Source: Amycolatopsis nigrescens CSC17Ta-90
GTDB taxonomy: Bacteria; Actinomycetota; Actinomycetes; Mycobacteriales; Pseudonocardiaceae
Direction of reading: 5' to 3'
Length of the DNA stretch: 64,000 nucleotides
Assembly (NCBI RefSeq): GCF_000384315.1
Contig: NZ_ARVW01000001.1
Location: 1,931,746 to 1,995,745 of the forward strand
Part shown: one piece after another, positions 34,031 to 43,507 of the stretch
Layout: every line of letters starts with the position of its first letter
Position numbering within the stretch: the stretch's first letter is position 1
Notes under the pieces: model-generated
The model's database searches: none
What the model was told of the DNA's origin: nothing
The model's input: the letters and a program-made list of their open reading frames with translations, nothing else
Made by a program: the position numbers and the translations under genes

Positions 34031-34904
34031 GTTCGAGGCGTCCGACGAGCGCAGGGTCACCGAAGACGGTCACCCCGGCGATGCCGTCCCGGCGAACGTC
34101 GAGCACCGCGATGCCGAACGGTTCCCCGTGCAGGTACGCGGCGACGCCGGGCTGGCCGTTGACGGTCACGCGGTCCATCCGCCAGTCGCCAGGGTGACCT
34201 ACCGATGCGGCGAATACCCGGGAACAGGCGGCCATGCCCGCGACCCACGCTCGGTTCGGCAGCAGCTCCAGCGTGGCATCCGCACGGAGCGCGGTGGTCA
34301 GGGCATTGACGTCCGCCGTCTCGAACGCGGTCACGTACGCGTCGAGCAACCGCCGCGCCTGCGGGGAGCTGGGCTCGACCACGTCGTCGAGGCCGAAGTC
34401 GACGTCGGCCAGCTTGGCACGGGCACGTTGCAGGCTGCTCTTCACCGCGGCGACGGACATTTCCAGCATCTCGGCGACCTCGGCGGCCGGGAACGCCAGC
34501 ACGTCGCGCAGCAGCAGCACGGCCCGTTGGACGGGCGGCAGCGTCTGCATCGCGGCGATCAACGCCAGCCGCAGGTCGGCGCGGTCGCCGGGGAACGGCT
34601 CGAGCCACGTCTCCGGGGGCAGCACGTCCGGTTGACCGGCCAGGTCGTCGGTGGGTGCGCCGATACCCGATGGCAGGGCGCGCCGGCCGCGGTCCCGGGT
34701 GGCGTTGAGGCACACGTTCGTCGCGATGCGGTGCAGCCACGTCCGGACCGAAGACCGTTCTTCGAAGCCGTCCCAGGCGCGCCAGCCACGCAGGTAGGTC
34801 TCCTGGACCGCGTCCTCGGCCTCATGCCACGACCCGAGCATCCGATAGCTGTGCGCCAGCAGCTCGCCGCGCAGCGGGCCAGCCACCCGCTCGAAATCCG
34901 TCAC
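33957..34904 (-). CDS. ECF sigma factor, SigG-like with SnoaL-like domain
   Basis: A 315-residue sigma-70 family protein of the SigG-like type: YRMLGSWHEAEDAVQETYLR (region 2), VLAFPAAEVAEMLEMSVAAV (region 4) and an SnoaL-like extension (DAYVTAFETADVNALTTALR). GTG 34904 is preferred because it overlaps the esterase stop as GTGA and gives the usual VTDFERVAGPLRGELLAHSY start; GTG 34928 is the alternative. Last gene of a five-gene operon. The end overlaps the converging ECF41 gene. Confidence 0.85.
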   Translation of the reverse strand: MTDFERVAGPLRGELLAHSYRMLGSWHEAEDAVQETYLRGWRAWDGFEERSSVRTWLHRIATNVCLNATRDRGRRALPSGIGAPTDDLAGQPDVLPPETWLEPFPGDRADLRLALIAAMQTLPPVQRAVLLLRDVLAFPAAEVAEMLEMSVAAVKSSLQRARAKLADVDFGLDDVVEPSSPQARRLLDAYVTAFETADVNALTTALRADATLELLPNRAWVAGMAACSRVFAASVGHPGDWRMDRVTVNGQPGVAAYLHGEPFGIAVLDVRRDGIAGVTVFGDPALVGRLELSGAGRFPAPCATASRDCARRRAR

Positions 34905-35749
34905 CGGACCAGTGTCGACCGCAGCCACGATCCCGCCTCCCTGATCGCGTCATCGGCCACGGTCGTGCGACCGGCCGCCATCTGGAACGTGTGGACCTGG
35001 TCCGGGAATTCGTCGAGACGGACCTCGACGCCGGCGGCCCGCATCCGCTGCGCCAGCCGCCTGCTGTCGTCCAGCAGCGCCTCCTGGGCACCGACCTGAA
35101 AATAGGTCGGCGGCAGTCCCCGCGGATCGGCATCCGTCGGCGCCGCCAGCGGGTCATGCGGGTCCGCCCCGGCCAGGTAGCCGGCCGCCAGCCCGCGGAC
35201 CAGCTCCCGGCTGAAGAACGGGTCGCTGCCCGTGTCGTAGGAGGTACCGTCGGCGTCGAGATCGGTCCATGCCGAGAGCAGCAGCAACGACACCGGCATC
35301 GGCAGATCTTCCTCCCTGGCACGTACCGCGAGGCCGAGCGCCAGCATCGCGCCGCAGGAGTCGCCGGCCACGCCGATCGGACCGGCTCCGCTGCCGAGCA
35401 GCCACCGGTAGGCCGCCGTCACGGTGTCGAGCTGACTGGGGAACACGTGCTCGGGCACGAGTCCGTATTCGACGGCGAACGTGCTCACTCCGGCAGCTCG
35501 TGCCAGGTGGCCGAACATCCGGCGATGAGTGGTCGCCGATCCGCTCACGAAGCCGCCTCCGTGGATCGCCAGTATCACCGGCCCGGCCGCGGCAGCCGGC
35601 GGACGCAGCCACAGGCCGGCCGGCGCGTCCACCGCCTCGACGTCAACGCCGTCCGGCTCGGTGGCCAGTGTCTCCCAGGCTGGGCCCTGCTCACCGCGTG
35701 CCTGCGCCTCCCACAGCTCGCGGTTGGGGTCCCTTGTCGTTCTGATCAT
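34901..35749 (-). CDS. Alpha/beta hydrolase, HSL-type esterase
   Basis: A 282-residue hormone-sensitive-lipase-type esterase. The oxyanion motif is VILAIHGGGFVSGSA, the nucleophile Ser lies in VAGDSCGAMLALG, and Asp/His in RLDEFPDQVHTFQM. No signal peptide. It lies 37 bp downstream of the LLM oxidoreductase gene and is coupled to the sigma gene. Substrate unknown; the operon context (epoxide hydrolase, LLM enzyme) suggests catabolism or detoxification. Confidence 0.87.
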   Translation of the reverse strand: MIRTTRDPNRELWEAQARGEQGPAWETLATEPDGVDVEAVDAPAGLWLRPPAAAAGPVILAIHGGGFVSGSATTHRRMFGHLARAAGVSTFAVEYGLVPEHVFPSQLDTVTAAYRWLLGSGAGPIGVAGDSCGAMLALGLAVRAREEDLPMPVSLLLLSAWTDLDADGTSYDTGSDPFFSRELVRGLAAGYLAGADPHDPLAAPTDADPRGLPPTYFQVGAQEALLDDSRRLAQRMRAAGVEVRLDEFPDQVHTFQMAAGRTTVADDAIREAGSWLRSTLVR

Positions 35750-35786
35750 GACGGATAGACCCCGGACGAGCCGGGAAGGAATCGGT

Positions 35787-36635
35787 TCAGGGGACGAGGT
35801 CGGCGAGCCGGGTGACTTCGTCGAGGTCGTCCGTGGCGGGCACGAAGATGATCTCGTCGACACCGAGGTCGGTGTACTCCGCGACGGACTGCTCGATCAT
35901 CTCCCCGGTGGTGCAGAGCACCGCGTTGGTGGCGATCTCCTCGGGGGCCAGCCGGTAGAAGTCCTGGACGTTCGCCCGTCCGGCCTCGGTGTCGCCCAGT
36001 GCGAAGTAGGCGAGCACGACGAGTTTCGGGGCTCCCTGGCGGCCTGCCTCCCGCCAGGCTCGTCTCGCCGCCTCGAAGCTCGGCGCCGTCATGGCCGTCG
36101 GCAGCGAACCGCCGAGGTAGCCCTCGCCCCAGCGCACCATGCGGTGCAGCGTGCGGGCGGAGTACCCGCCGAACAGCAGGGGAACTTGCCGGGTCCCCGC
36201 CGGCACCGCCGGGTTCGGCCCGTTGCCGACCGGCTCGCCTCCCCAGACCTCGCGGTAGGTCGCCAGGTCGGATTCCAACCGCGCACCGCGACCGGGCAGC
36301 CCGTGCCCGGGCACGGTGAACTCGTCCTCGCGCGACCCGACCCCGACGCCGAGCGTGAGACGGCCGCCGGAGACACCGTCGATACCCGCGATTTCCTTGG
36401 CCAGCAAGGCGCCGGGCCACGCCGGGGCCAGCAGGACCGCGCTGAGCAGTCCGATCGTGCTGGTCGCTCCCGCCGCGGCCGCCAGCGCGACGGTGTCGCT
36501 CACGCCCGGGTACGCGTAGCGCCCGGTCGTGGCGAGGGTGGAGAACCCGGCTTCCTCAGCCCGCGCCGCCCAGCGTGGAATGGTTGACGCGGTGACGTTG
36601 CGTACCTGATTCGGAAGTCCGATGCCGATCTGCAC
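35787..36635 (-). CDS. LLM class flavin-dependent oxidoreductase
   Basis: A 282-residue luciferase-like monooxygenase fold: VQIGIGLPNQVRN start, AARAEEAGFSTLATTGRYAY, GGRLTLGVGVGSREDEF, and VPLLFGGYSARTLHRMVRWG. Such enzymes use FMN or F420. Start GTG 36635 follows AGAGG; upstream in-frame codons do not fit the family. Third gene of the SRPBCC-epoxide hydrolase operon. Confidence 0.88.
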   Translation of the reverse strand: MQIGIGLPNQVRNVTASTIPRWAARAEEAGFSTLATTGRYAYPGVSDTVALAAAAGATSTIGLLSAVLLAPAWPGALLAKEIAGIDGVSGGRLTLGVGVGSREDEFTVPGHGLPGRGARLESDLATYREVWGGEPVGNGPNPAVPAGTRQVPLLFGGYSARTLHRMVRWGEGYLGGSLPTAMTAPSFEAARRAWREAGRQGAPKLVVLAYFALGDTEAGRANVQDFYRLAPEEIATNAVLCTTGEMIEQSVAEYTDLGVDEIIFVPATDDLDEVTRLADLVP

Positions 36636-36669
36636 AGCGATGCCTCTCTGCGGTTGGGTCAAGCCCGAG

Positions 36670-37824
36670 TCAGGGCTTGCCAGGAAGGGAGCGGAAGAAC
36701 TCCCGGATGTCGGCGATGAGCACCTCCGGCGCCTGCAGGGCGGGGAAGTGCCCGCCCTGGTCGTACTCCCGCCAGCGCGTGACCACATTGGACAGTCGAG
36801 CCAGATCCTGAATAGCGTTGTCCCCGGGGAAGTTCGCCACCGCCGTCGGAACCCCCGATGGCGACGGCCTCCCCGCCGTCAGCTCGGCTCCGGCCTCGAA
36901 GTAGAGGCGTGCCGCCGAGCCCGCGGTCCTGGTCAGCCAGAAGATGGTGACGTTGGTCAGGATCGCGTCCCGGTCGACGGGGGTCTGCTTGGTCTGCGTG
37001 GGGTCGTAGTCGACGAACCACTCCAGGTTCCAGGCGAGCTGCCCGACCGGCGAATCGTTGAGCGCGTAGGCGATCGTCTGCGGGCGGGTGCTCATCTCGT
37101 GCAGGTAGCCCGAGCGCCCGTACCACCAGCGCTCGTGGTCGAGCCCGCGTTCGCGGTCCGCTTCGCTGAGCGGCTCGAGCTCATCGGGGGACATGGGCCA
37201 GGCGGCGAACGCCAACGCGTTGACGTGGACGCCGAGCACCCGTGCACCGGCAACCCGCCCCAGTTCGGGTGCGATGAGACTGCCGAAATCCCCGCCCTGG
37301 ACCGCGTAGCGCTCGTACCCCAGGTTGCTCATCAGCTGAGCCCAGGCGCGGGCGGTGCGGTTGACGCCCCAGCCGCGCTCGTGGGTCGGGCCGGAGAAAG
37401 CGTAACCGGGCAGCGATGGGGCGACGACGTGAAAGGCGTCGGCCGGATCGCCGCCGTGTGCGCGGGGATCGGTCAGCGGTCCGAGGATCGCGTGGAAGTC
37501 GGCGATCGTGCTGGGCCACCCGTGCGTGATGATCAGCGGCGTCGCGTCCGGCTCGGGGGAACGGACGTGCAGGAAGTGGAGGTTCTGCCCGTCGAGCTCG
37601 ACGGTGAACTGCGGGTGCGCGTTCAGCGCGGCCTCGTGCGCCCGCCAGTCGTAACCCGCACGCCAGTGGTCGGCCAGATCTCGCAGCCACGCCTTGTTGA
37701 CGCCGTAGGACCAACCGGCCCCGGGCAGCTCGTCGGGCCAGCGGGTGCGGTCCAGTCGCTCCGCGAGGTCCACGAGATCTGATTCGGGGACGTCGATCCG
37801 GAATGGGCTGGGTGCGGACGGCAT
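36670..37824 (-). CDS. Epoxide hydrolase family protein (EHN type)
   Basis: A 384-residue alpha/beta hydrolase. Residues 1-110 are the epoxide hydrolase N-terminal (EHN) domain (FRIDVPESDLVDLAERLDRT); the oxyanion motif is ITHGWPSTIADF; the nucleophile Asp lies in VQGGDFGSLIAPELG; the catalytic His in YDQGGHFPALQAPE. Likely opens an epoxide to a diol. The translation-start region is almost identical to that of the SRPBCC gene just upstream (MPSAPSPFRI versus MPSAPRPLRI). Confidence 0.9.
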   Translation of the reverse strand: MPSAPSPFRIDVPESDLVDLAERLDRTRWPDELPGAGWSYGVNKAWLRDLADHWRAGYDWRAHEAALNAHPQFTVELDGQNLHFLHVRSPEPDATPLIITHGWPSTIADFHAILGPLTDPRAHGGDPADAFHVVAPSLPGYAFSGPTHERGWGVNRTARAWAQLMSNLGYERYAVQGGDFGSLIAPELGRVAGARVLGVHVNALAFAAWPMSPDELEPLSEADRERGLDHERWWYGRSGYLHEMSTRPQTIAYALNDSPVGQLAWNLEWFVDYDPTQTKQTPVDRDAILTNVTIFWLTRTAGSAARLYFEAGAELTAGRPSPSGVPTAVANFPGDNAIQDLARLSNVVTRWREYDQGGHFPALQAPEVLIADIREFFRSLPGKP

Positions 37825-37857
37825 TCGGTTCTCCTCGGTTGTGCAGTGCGTGCGGCG

Positions 37858-38322
37858 TCAGGCCGTTGTTCGGGCGACGTTCTCGGCCAGCGCCTTGAGC
37901 CGCGGCAAGGTCTTCTCGATGCCCTCGGCATTCCAGCGGGGCCACGGCGTGCGCACGAGCAGTCCGCGCACCGGCGAGGTGGACAGATCGCAGGTCTCGA
38001 TCACCCGCGTGCCGCCGTCGACCTCTTCGAGTTCGTAGCGCCAGCGGTGCTTGCCGGGGTGGCACCACGCGATGCGCCGATCCGCCTCGAACTCGACGAC
38101 CGTGTTGACGATCCGGTAGTGCACGCCGAACAGCTTCATGGCTGTTTTGAAGGTGTCGCCCATGCCCAGCCGGTCCGGTCCCGAGACCGTGTTCTGCACG
38201 GTGCCCGAACCGTCGAATTCGGCGTGGCGGTGGGGATTGGCGAGCACCGAGAACACCGCGGACGGCGGTGCGGCGATGACGATGTCACGCGAGATCCGGA
38301 GTGGACGGGGTGCGGAAGGCAT
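37858..38322 (-). CDS. SRPBCC family protein
   Basis: A 154-residue START/Bet v1-like protein binding hydrophobic ligands: ISRDIVIAAPPSAVFSVLAN, AWCHPGKHRWRYELEEVDGG and TRVIETCDLSTSP fit the polyketide cyclase/dehydrase group. ATG with GGAGAACCGA upstream. First gene of the operon SRPBCC-epoxide hydrolase-LLM-esterase-sigma, divergent from a MarR gene; the MarR operators lie in the shared region. Confidence 0.85.
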   Translation of the reverse strand: MPSAPRPLRISRDIVIAAPPSAVFSVLANPHRHAEFDGSGTVQNTVSGPDRLGMGDTFKTAMKLFGVHYRIVNTVVEFEADRRIAWCHPGKHRWRYELEEVDGGTRVIETCDLSTSPVRGLLVRTPWPRWNAEGIEKTLPRLKALAENVARTTA

Positions 38323-38360
38323 TCGGTTCTCCTGGTTCGCCTGTTGCGGGCCGAAGCGCC

Positions 38361-38382
38361 ACATGACAGTATTCTGTCATGT
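38361..38382. promoter_or_regulatory. MarR operator 1
   Basis: Nine-base arms ACATGACAG and CTGTCATGT separated by TATT. The core GACAG-N4-CTGTC recurs at 38401. The right arm covers the MarR start codon. Confidence 0.7.
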
Positions 38383-38861
38383 CCGACAAGCTAGCGATAC
38401 GACAGCATGCTGTCAAGAGTGGAGATCAAGCCTGCGATGCCTACGCCGCACTGATCGACCAGGTCGGCAGGCTCGCCAACGTCGTCGAGGCGATCGGCAA
38501 CGGCATCGCCCGACCCACCGGCCAGAGCCTGGCGCGCTGGCAGGTCCTCGCCGAGGTCGAAGACGAAGCTGCCCCGGTCGGGGCCATCGCCTGCCAGCTC
38601 GGCCACACGCGCCAGAGCGTCCAGCGCGTCGCGGACCTCCTCGTCGAGGACGAACTCGCCCGCTATCGGCCCAACCCCGCGCACCAGCGGGCCAAGCTGC
38701 TCGAAGTCACCCCGACCGGTCGCACCGCACTGCGCAGGATGCAGGCGGCCTACACCCAGCTGGCGCTGCGCACCACCGAAGGGCTCGACTCGGAAAGGCT
38801 CGACCTCGCCCGCGAGACCCTCGGCGAACTGCAGCGCCGCCTCGAATCCGAACTGCCCTGA
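38379..38861 (+). CDS. MarR family transcriptional regulator
   Basis: A 160-residue winged-helix regulator: AIACQLGHTRQSVQRVADLL (recognition helix), LARYRPNPAHQRAKLLEVTP (wing). The ATG lies inside one of two matching palindromes and there is no Shine-Dalgarno sequence, so translation may be leaderless and the protein autoregulatory. It is divergent from the SRPBCC/epoxide hydrolase operon, the obvious target. Confidence 0.9.
   Translation: MSDKLAIRQHAVKSGDQACDAYAALIDQVGRLANVVEAIGNGIARPTGQSLARWQVLAEVEDEAAPVGAIACQLGHTRQSVQRVADLLVEDELARYRPNPAHQRAKLLEVTPTGRTALRRMQAAYTQLALRTTEGLDSERLDLARETLGELQRRLESELP
38401..38414. promoter_or_regulatory. MarR operator 2, intragenic
   Basis: GACAGCATGCTGTC is a perfect 14-bp palindrome with the same half-sites and spacing as operator 1, centred 36 bp away inside the first codons of the MarR gene. 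Confidence 0.6.
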
Positions 38862-38918
38862 CCCCACCGCGGCATATTCGATTGTCCGGTTGATCGCGTG
38901 TTGTCCAGAATGTGCCGG

Positions 38919-39983
38919 ATGAGATCGGTGATCGTGGTGGGAGCGGGCCAGTCCGGGATCGCGGCGGCCGGGGCGCTGCTGGCCAGTGGGCTGCGGCCGG
39001 TGGTGCTGGAGGCGGGCCAGGACACCGCCGGGTCGTGGCCGCGCTACTACGACAGCCTGCGACTGTTCACCCCGGCGCACTTCAACACGTTGCCAGGGCT
39101 GCCTTTTCCCGGCGACCCGGAGCGCTACCCGACCCGTGACGAGGTGGCCGACTACCTGCGTGCCCGCGCCGCGGCCCTGGACTGCGCGATGCACACCGGC
39201 CAGCGGGTCGTCACGGTCACCCGCACCGCAGGGGGCTACCTGGCGCGGACCGAGCAGGGTGCCGAGTTCACCGGCGCGGCCGTGGTCGCCGCCACCGGGA
39301 GCTTCGACTCGCCCCACCGCCCCGAACTGCCCGGCCTGGCCGGCTACACCGGAACGGTGCTGCACGCGGCCGACTACCACCGCCCCGCGCCGTTCGCCGG
39401 TCAGCGGGTGGTCGTGGTGGGATCGGGCAACTCGGCCGTGCAGATCGCGGTGGAGCTGGCCGAGCACGCGCGGGTCAGCCTGGCCAGTCGTACCCCGGTC
39501 CGGTACGCCACCAGCGAACCGGTGCCCGGCGGGTCCCGGTTCTGGTCGGTGCTGGCCGCCGCGTCCCGCATTCCGGCGGGGCCCCTGTTCGGCCACGGCA
39601 GCGTGCCGGTGCTCGACACCGGCGGCTACCGCGCCGCGATCGAAGCCGGCCGCCCCGACCGCAGGGAGCTCTTCACCGGTGCGCGCGACAGTTCCCTGCG
39701 GTGGCCGACCGGAGACGCCGAGCACGTCGACACGGTCATCCTCGCCACCGGGTACCGCCCCGCACTCGACTACCTCCGCCCGCTCGGGGTGCTCGACGAG
39801 ACCGGGCTGCCCGAACAGCGGTTCGGTCTGTCCCGGACCCAGCGCGGGCTCGCCTACCTCGGCCTGGAGTACCAGCGCACGATCCTGTCCGCCACCCTGC
39901 ACGGCGTCGGCCGGGACGCCGGCCACATCGCCCGCACGCTCGCAGCCCGGATGACCCGCGCGGCGCGGCGGCCGCGTTACTGA
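38919..39983 (+). CDS. FAD/NAD(P)-binding flavin monooxygenase-like protein
   Basis: A 354-residue class B flavoprotein-like enzyme: FAD site SVIVVGAGQSGIAAAGALLA, NADPH site RVVVVGSGNSAVQIAVELAE, and a FMO-type ATGSFDSPHRPELPG and ILATGYRPALDYL. Possibly oxidises amines, sulfides or ketones. It lies 57 bp after the MarR gene on the same strand and may share its control. Confidence 0.87.
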   Translation: MRSVIVVGAGQSGIAAAGALLASGLRPVVLEAGQDTAGSWPRYYDSLRLFTPAHFNTLPGLPFPGDPERYPTRDEVADYLRARAAALDCAMHTGQRVVTVTRTAGGYLARTEQGAEFTGAAVVAATGSFDSPHRPELPGLAGYTGTVLHAADYHRPAPFAGQRVVVVGSGNSAVQIAVELAEHARVSLASRTPVRYATSEPVPGGSRFWSVLAAASRIPAGPLFGHGSVPVLDTGGYRAAIEAGRPDRRELFTGARDSSLRWPTGDAEHVDTVILATGYRPALDYLRPLGVLDETGLPEQRFGLSRTQRGLAYLGLEYQRTILSATLHGVGRDAGHIARTLAARMTRAARRPRY

Positions 39984-40001
39984 CCCGACGGGATCGTGGC
40001 G

Positions 40002-40616
40002 TCAGCTCAGGGCCTTGCCCAGCAGCCGGGTGAAGTCGCCGGGCTCGTTGACGCTGAACCGGATGTGCCGCGCTGAGAGCACGCCGTCCTTGGCCTGGAA
40101 GGGATACGACCGCACCAGGTCGATCACGACGTTCGTCTGCGAGGTCACCGAACAGGCCAGGGTCTCCTGCTCGTCCGCCACTCCGCGGATTCCATAACCA
40201 CCGGCGGCCCGCTCGTCCCGGCGGACAGCCTCGATCGCGGTGAGCGGGATGGCTACGTCGCCGAAGGTGCCGGTTCGCAGCAGCAGGGACCGGTCGTCCA
40301 GCAGGTGCGGGTGGATTCGCCAGCAGGCGGCGAGTCCTAAATAGACTCCGACGACCAGCACCTCCACGACCAGGTGCACGAGCTGCCACACCCCGGGCAG
40401 CAGCCTCCCCACCAGCGGCGTCACCAGCACCTCCATCGCCGCGAACACGATCATCGCCCGCTGCGGATCCGCGGTGTGCAGGATGGCCGTGCCCGTCCGG
40501 TCGGCACCCTTGAACCGGGCCAGCACCCACCGCACCAGCGAACCGCCGACCAACGTCACCATCGGTTTCGCGCGCGGCCGCACCACCGGACCTGACTCGA
40601 TGACTGGTTCGACCAC
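40002..40616 (-). CDS. Membrane protein with PH-like domain, unknown function
   Basis: A 204-residue protein with two probable membrane helices (AMIVFAAMEVLVTPLVGRLL, LVVEVLVVGVYLGLAACW) and a following soluble part LLLRTGTFGDVAIPLTAIEA, resembling bacterial PH-like domains. Not recognised beyond that. It is convergent with the monooxygenase gene (18 bp apart). Confidence 0.6.
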   Translation of the reverse strand: MVEPVIESGPVVRPRAKPMVTLVGGSLVRWVLARFKGADRTGTAILHTADPQRAMIVFAAMEVLVTPLVGRLLPGVWQLVHLVVEVLVVGVYLGLAACWRIHPHLLDDRSLLLRTGTFGDVAIPLTAIEAVRRDERAAGGYGIRGVADEQETLACSVTSQTNVVIDLVRSYPFQAKDGVLSARHIRFSVNEPGDFTRLLGKALS

Positions 40617-40646
40617 TTATCCCCCCTGACCAAATCATATCCAAGA

Positions 40647-41544
40647 TCACGGTAGGAGGGCGCCGCGGAGAGTATCGCGTAGCCAGCGCTGCGCCGGGTC
40701 GGCGTCGAGCCGGGCGTGCCAGAGCAAGCGCACGTCGATTTCCGGGAGGGCGGCGGCGATCGGGAACCAGCGGATGCCGAGCGCCGGGCCGTGCTGTTCG
40801 GCGAGGCGTTGCGGGACGAGTCCGACGTAATTGCTCGAAGCGACCAGCAGCGCGGCGACGGCGTGGCTGGGAACGACGGCGGCGACCTGGCGTTGCAGGC
40901 CCGCGGCGTCGAGCGCATCGTCGAGCGGCCCGCGTGCGCGTCCGCGGCGGGAGGCCGAGACGTGCGGATGCTGGCACAGTTGCGCCAAAGTCGGGCGGCG
41001 GCGCCGGCCCAGCGGGCTGTCGGCACGGACGATGCCGACGATTCGTTCGCGGTACAGCGGCGCTGTCCGGATGTCGGGAGCCGCGATGTCGCCGGCACCG
41101 ATGTCCAGATCGACCGAGCCGTCACGAAGGGCTTCGACGCTTTCGCTGCCTTCGGCGACGAAGCGCAGAACCACGCCAGGGGCGATCGAAGTGGCTTCGA
41201 CCGCCGCGGTCACCAGCGTGGTGGCCAGGCCGTCGTTGATGCGAATCGTGAAGGTGCGCTTGAGCTCGGCGGCGGTGACTTCGCGGTCCGCGCTGATCAA
41301 TGCGGACGCTTCGTCGAGCAGCGACCGCACCCGCGGGGCGGTTCGCAGCGCGAAGGGGGTGGGAGCCATGCCGCGGCCGGCGCGTACCAGGATCGGGTCG
41401 TCCATCGCCCCGCCGCAACCGGCCGAGGGCCCGGCTGGTTGCGGGGATGGACAGATGCAGGCGCTCGGACGCCGCGGTGACGCTGCCTTCTTGGAGCAGC
41501 GCGTCGAACACGCGCAGGAGGTTCAGGTCGATCTGGTCAGCCAT
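40647..41544 (-). pseudogene. LysR family regulator broken by a +1 frameshift
   Basis: The HTH (MADQIDLNLLRVFDALLQEG, SIPATSRALGRLRR) is in one frame and the effector-binding domain (MDDPILVRAGRGMAPTPFAL onward, 252 residues) in another. Removing one G from the GGGG run at 41408-41411 restores RALGRLRRAMDDPILVRAGR, a normal LysR of about 298 residues. It may be a real mutation, a sequencing error or translational slippage. An ATG at 41405 could still make the effector domain alone. It is divergent from an MFS pump gene. Confidence 0.8.
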
Positions 41545-41619
41545 AGTTGCATTCTACGCAAATAGCTATTGCCTAAGTTGCGTGGCACGCAGGGTATCGA
41601 CCTCCTTAACGTCGTGGTC
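41545..41619. promoter_or_regulatory. LysR-type operator region between LysR and MFS genes
   Basis: TTGCATTCTACGCAA has the T-N11-A dyad typical of LysR sites and is followed directly by GCAAATAGCTATTGC, a second near-palindrome. The region separates the divergent broken LysR gene and the MFS gene. Confidence 0.5.
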
Positions 41620-43137
41620 ATGCCATTGAACGTCCTGATCCGCGGGCACGCCCCGGCGTCGCGAGACCGGCCGGTCTCGCAGCGCGGCCTGCTCGCCGTC
41701 ATGTGTGCCTGCGTCGCCCTCGTCGTCGGGATGGTCGCCGCGGTCAACCTCGCCGTCCCGATGCTGGCCGCGAGCGCGCTGCACCCGTCCGCGTCGGCAC
41801 TGGTCTGGATCGTGGACACCTACGTGATCTTCTTCGCCTGCCTGGTGATCCCCGGCGGCGCCGCGGGCGATCGCTTCGGGCGCAAGGGGGTGCTGCTGGC
41901 CGGCCTGGTGCTGTTCGCGGCGGGCGCGCTGATGTCGGCGGTGGCACCGAACGTGCCCGTGCTGCTGGCCGGCAGGGCGATCACGGGTGCCGGTGCCGCC
42001 GCGGTGCTGCCCAACACGCTCGCCGTGCTGCTGCACGCCGTCCCCGCCGAACGCAGGGGTGCGACGATCGCGACCTGGGCATCGATGACCGGGATCGGCG
42101 GGGTCGTCGGCAACGTGGGCGGCGGGGCGGTCCTGTCCGGCGGATCGTGGCGCTGGCTGCTCGCCGCCGCCGTGCCGATTTCGCTGATCCTCGCCGCGCT
42201 CGTGGCCCGTACCGCGCCGGTGTCGCCGCGCCACGACCGCCGCCTCGACTGGCTCGGCGCGGGGTTGCTCGTCGGCGCGTCGGTCGCGCTGCTGCTCGGC
42301 ATCGTCGAAGGCCCGGAAGCGGGCTGGGGCAGCGCGGTCGTGGTCGGCGGCTTCGTCTGCTCCGCGGTGCTGTTCGCGGTGTGGACGCTGGTCGAGCTGA
42401 AGGTCGAGCACCCGCTGCTCGATCCCCGGTTGTTCCGCATCGCGGGCCTGCGCAGCGCCTGCCTCGGCATGACCGCGGTCTTCTTCGGCATGTTCGCGCT
42501 GTTCTACGTCAACGCGTCGTTCCTCCAGTACGGCAAGGGATTCAGCGTGCTGTGGACCGGTCTCGGGCTCATCCCGCTGACGGTTCCGCTGCTCTTCGGC
42601 GGACGGCACGTCGGTCACCTGAAAGAGCGCATCGGCCTCGACGCCACCATCGCGCTGGCGTTCCTGTTCGTCGGCGCTGGACTGCTCGGACTGTCCACAA
42701 GCGACACGCAGACCCCGTACGCCGGATACGCCGCCTGGCTCGTCGTGACCGGAATCGGCGTGACACTCGCCTTACCGACGCTCTCCGGGGTCATCGCGGG
42801 CTCGCTGCCGCCGGCCAAGGCCGGGGTCGGCACCGGGCTGCAGGCCACCACCCGCGAGTTCGGCAGCGCACTCGGGGTCGCCGTGATCGGCACGGTGTTC
42901 ACCGCGCAGTTCGTCGCCGCGCTCCCGCCGGACATCCGCGCCGGCCAAGATCCGCACACCGTCGCACAGGCACTCGCCACGACCACGCCCGGCCGCGCCC
43001 ACGACGTCATCGCCGCGTTCGTCTCGGGCACGGACACCGGGCTGCGGGTGATCGGCGTGACCGTGCTGGTACTCGGTGCGCTCGTGGTCCTGCAGTCGCT
43101 GCTGACAAATCACCGGAAAGGGAAAGACAATGCCTGA
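41620..43137 (+). CDS. MFS transporter, DHA2 family
   Basis: A 505-residue transporter with about 14 membrane helices, resembling QacA/EmrB antiporters. Motif A is [16 protein letters not shown] and motif C-like [18 protein letters not shown] 41620 was chosen since earlier in-frame codons lie in the operator region; a TTG at 41569 is possible. The end overlaps the darcynin gene by 8 bp. Its normal regulator may be the broken LysR gene. Confidence 0.87.
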   Translation: MPLNVLIRGHAPASRDRPVSQRGLLAVMCACVALVVGMVAAVNLAVPMLAASALHPSASALVWIVDTYVIFFACLVIPGGAAGDRFGRKGVLLAGLVLFAAGALMSAVAPNVPVLLAGRAITGAGAAAVLPNTLAVLLHAVPAERRGATIATWASMTGIGGVVGNVGGGAVLSGGSWRWLLAAAVPISLILAALVARTAPVSPRHDRRLDWLGAGLLVGASVALLLGIVEGPEAGWGSAVVVGGFVCSAVLFAVWTLVELKVEHPLLDPRLFRIAGLRSACLGMTAVFFGMFALFYVNASFLQYGKGFSVLWTGLGLIPLTVPLLFGGRHVGHLKERIGLDATIALAFLFVGAGLLGLSTSDTQTPYAGYAAWLVVTGIGVTLALPTLSGVIAGSLPPAKAGVGTGLQATTREFGSALGVAVIGTVFTAQFVAALPPDIRAGQDPHTVAQALATTTPGRAHDVIAAFVSGTDTGLRVIGVTVLVLGALVVLQSLLTNHRKGKDNA

Positions 43138-43495
43138 AGAGACCTTTGAACCCGGCGTGACGGCTTTCATGCTGGTGAAGACCACACCCGAGTGGCTCGG
43201 CCTGTCGGTCGAGGAGCGGGTGGCGGTGTTCAAGACCGAGATCCTCCCGGCGATCACGGACAAGGCGAAGGGCGTCCGGTCCCGCTTCTTCGACACGGAG
43301 TTCTACTCGGCCCGCGTGACCGACGTGTGGGTGTGGGAAGCCCGCGATCATCAGGCGTACCAGCTCCTCGTCGAGGCGCTGCGTGAGACCTCCTTCTGGG
43401 ATCGCTACTTCGAGGTGGTCGAGCTTCTGGTCGGGGTCGAGAACGCCTACGCCACGAACTACGGCATGGACACCTACGCCACCATCAACGTGTAG
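43130..43495 (+). CDS. Darcynin family protein
   Basis: A 121-residue protein matching the darcynin family: [40 protein letters not shown] and [20 protein letters not shown]. Fold is probably a dimeric alpha/beta barrel; function unknown. Translationally coupled to the MFS pump by an ATGCCTGA overlap, suggesting a role linked to the exported compound. Confidence 0.8.
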   Translation: MPEETFEPGVTAFMLVKTTPEWLGLSVEERVAVFKTEILPAITDKAKGVRSRFFDTEFYSARVTDVWVWEARDHQAYQLLVEALRETSFWDRYFEVVELLVGVENAYATNYGMDTYATINV

Positions 43496-43507
43496 GACCT
43501 GGCGGGT

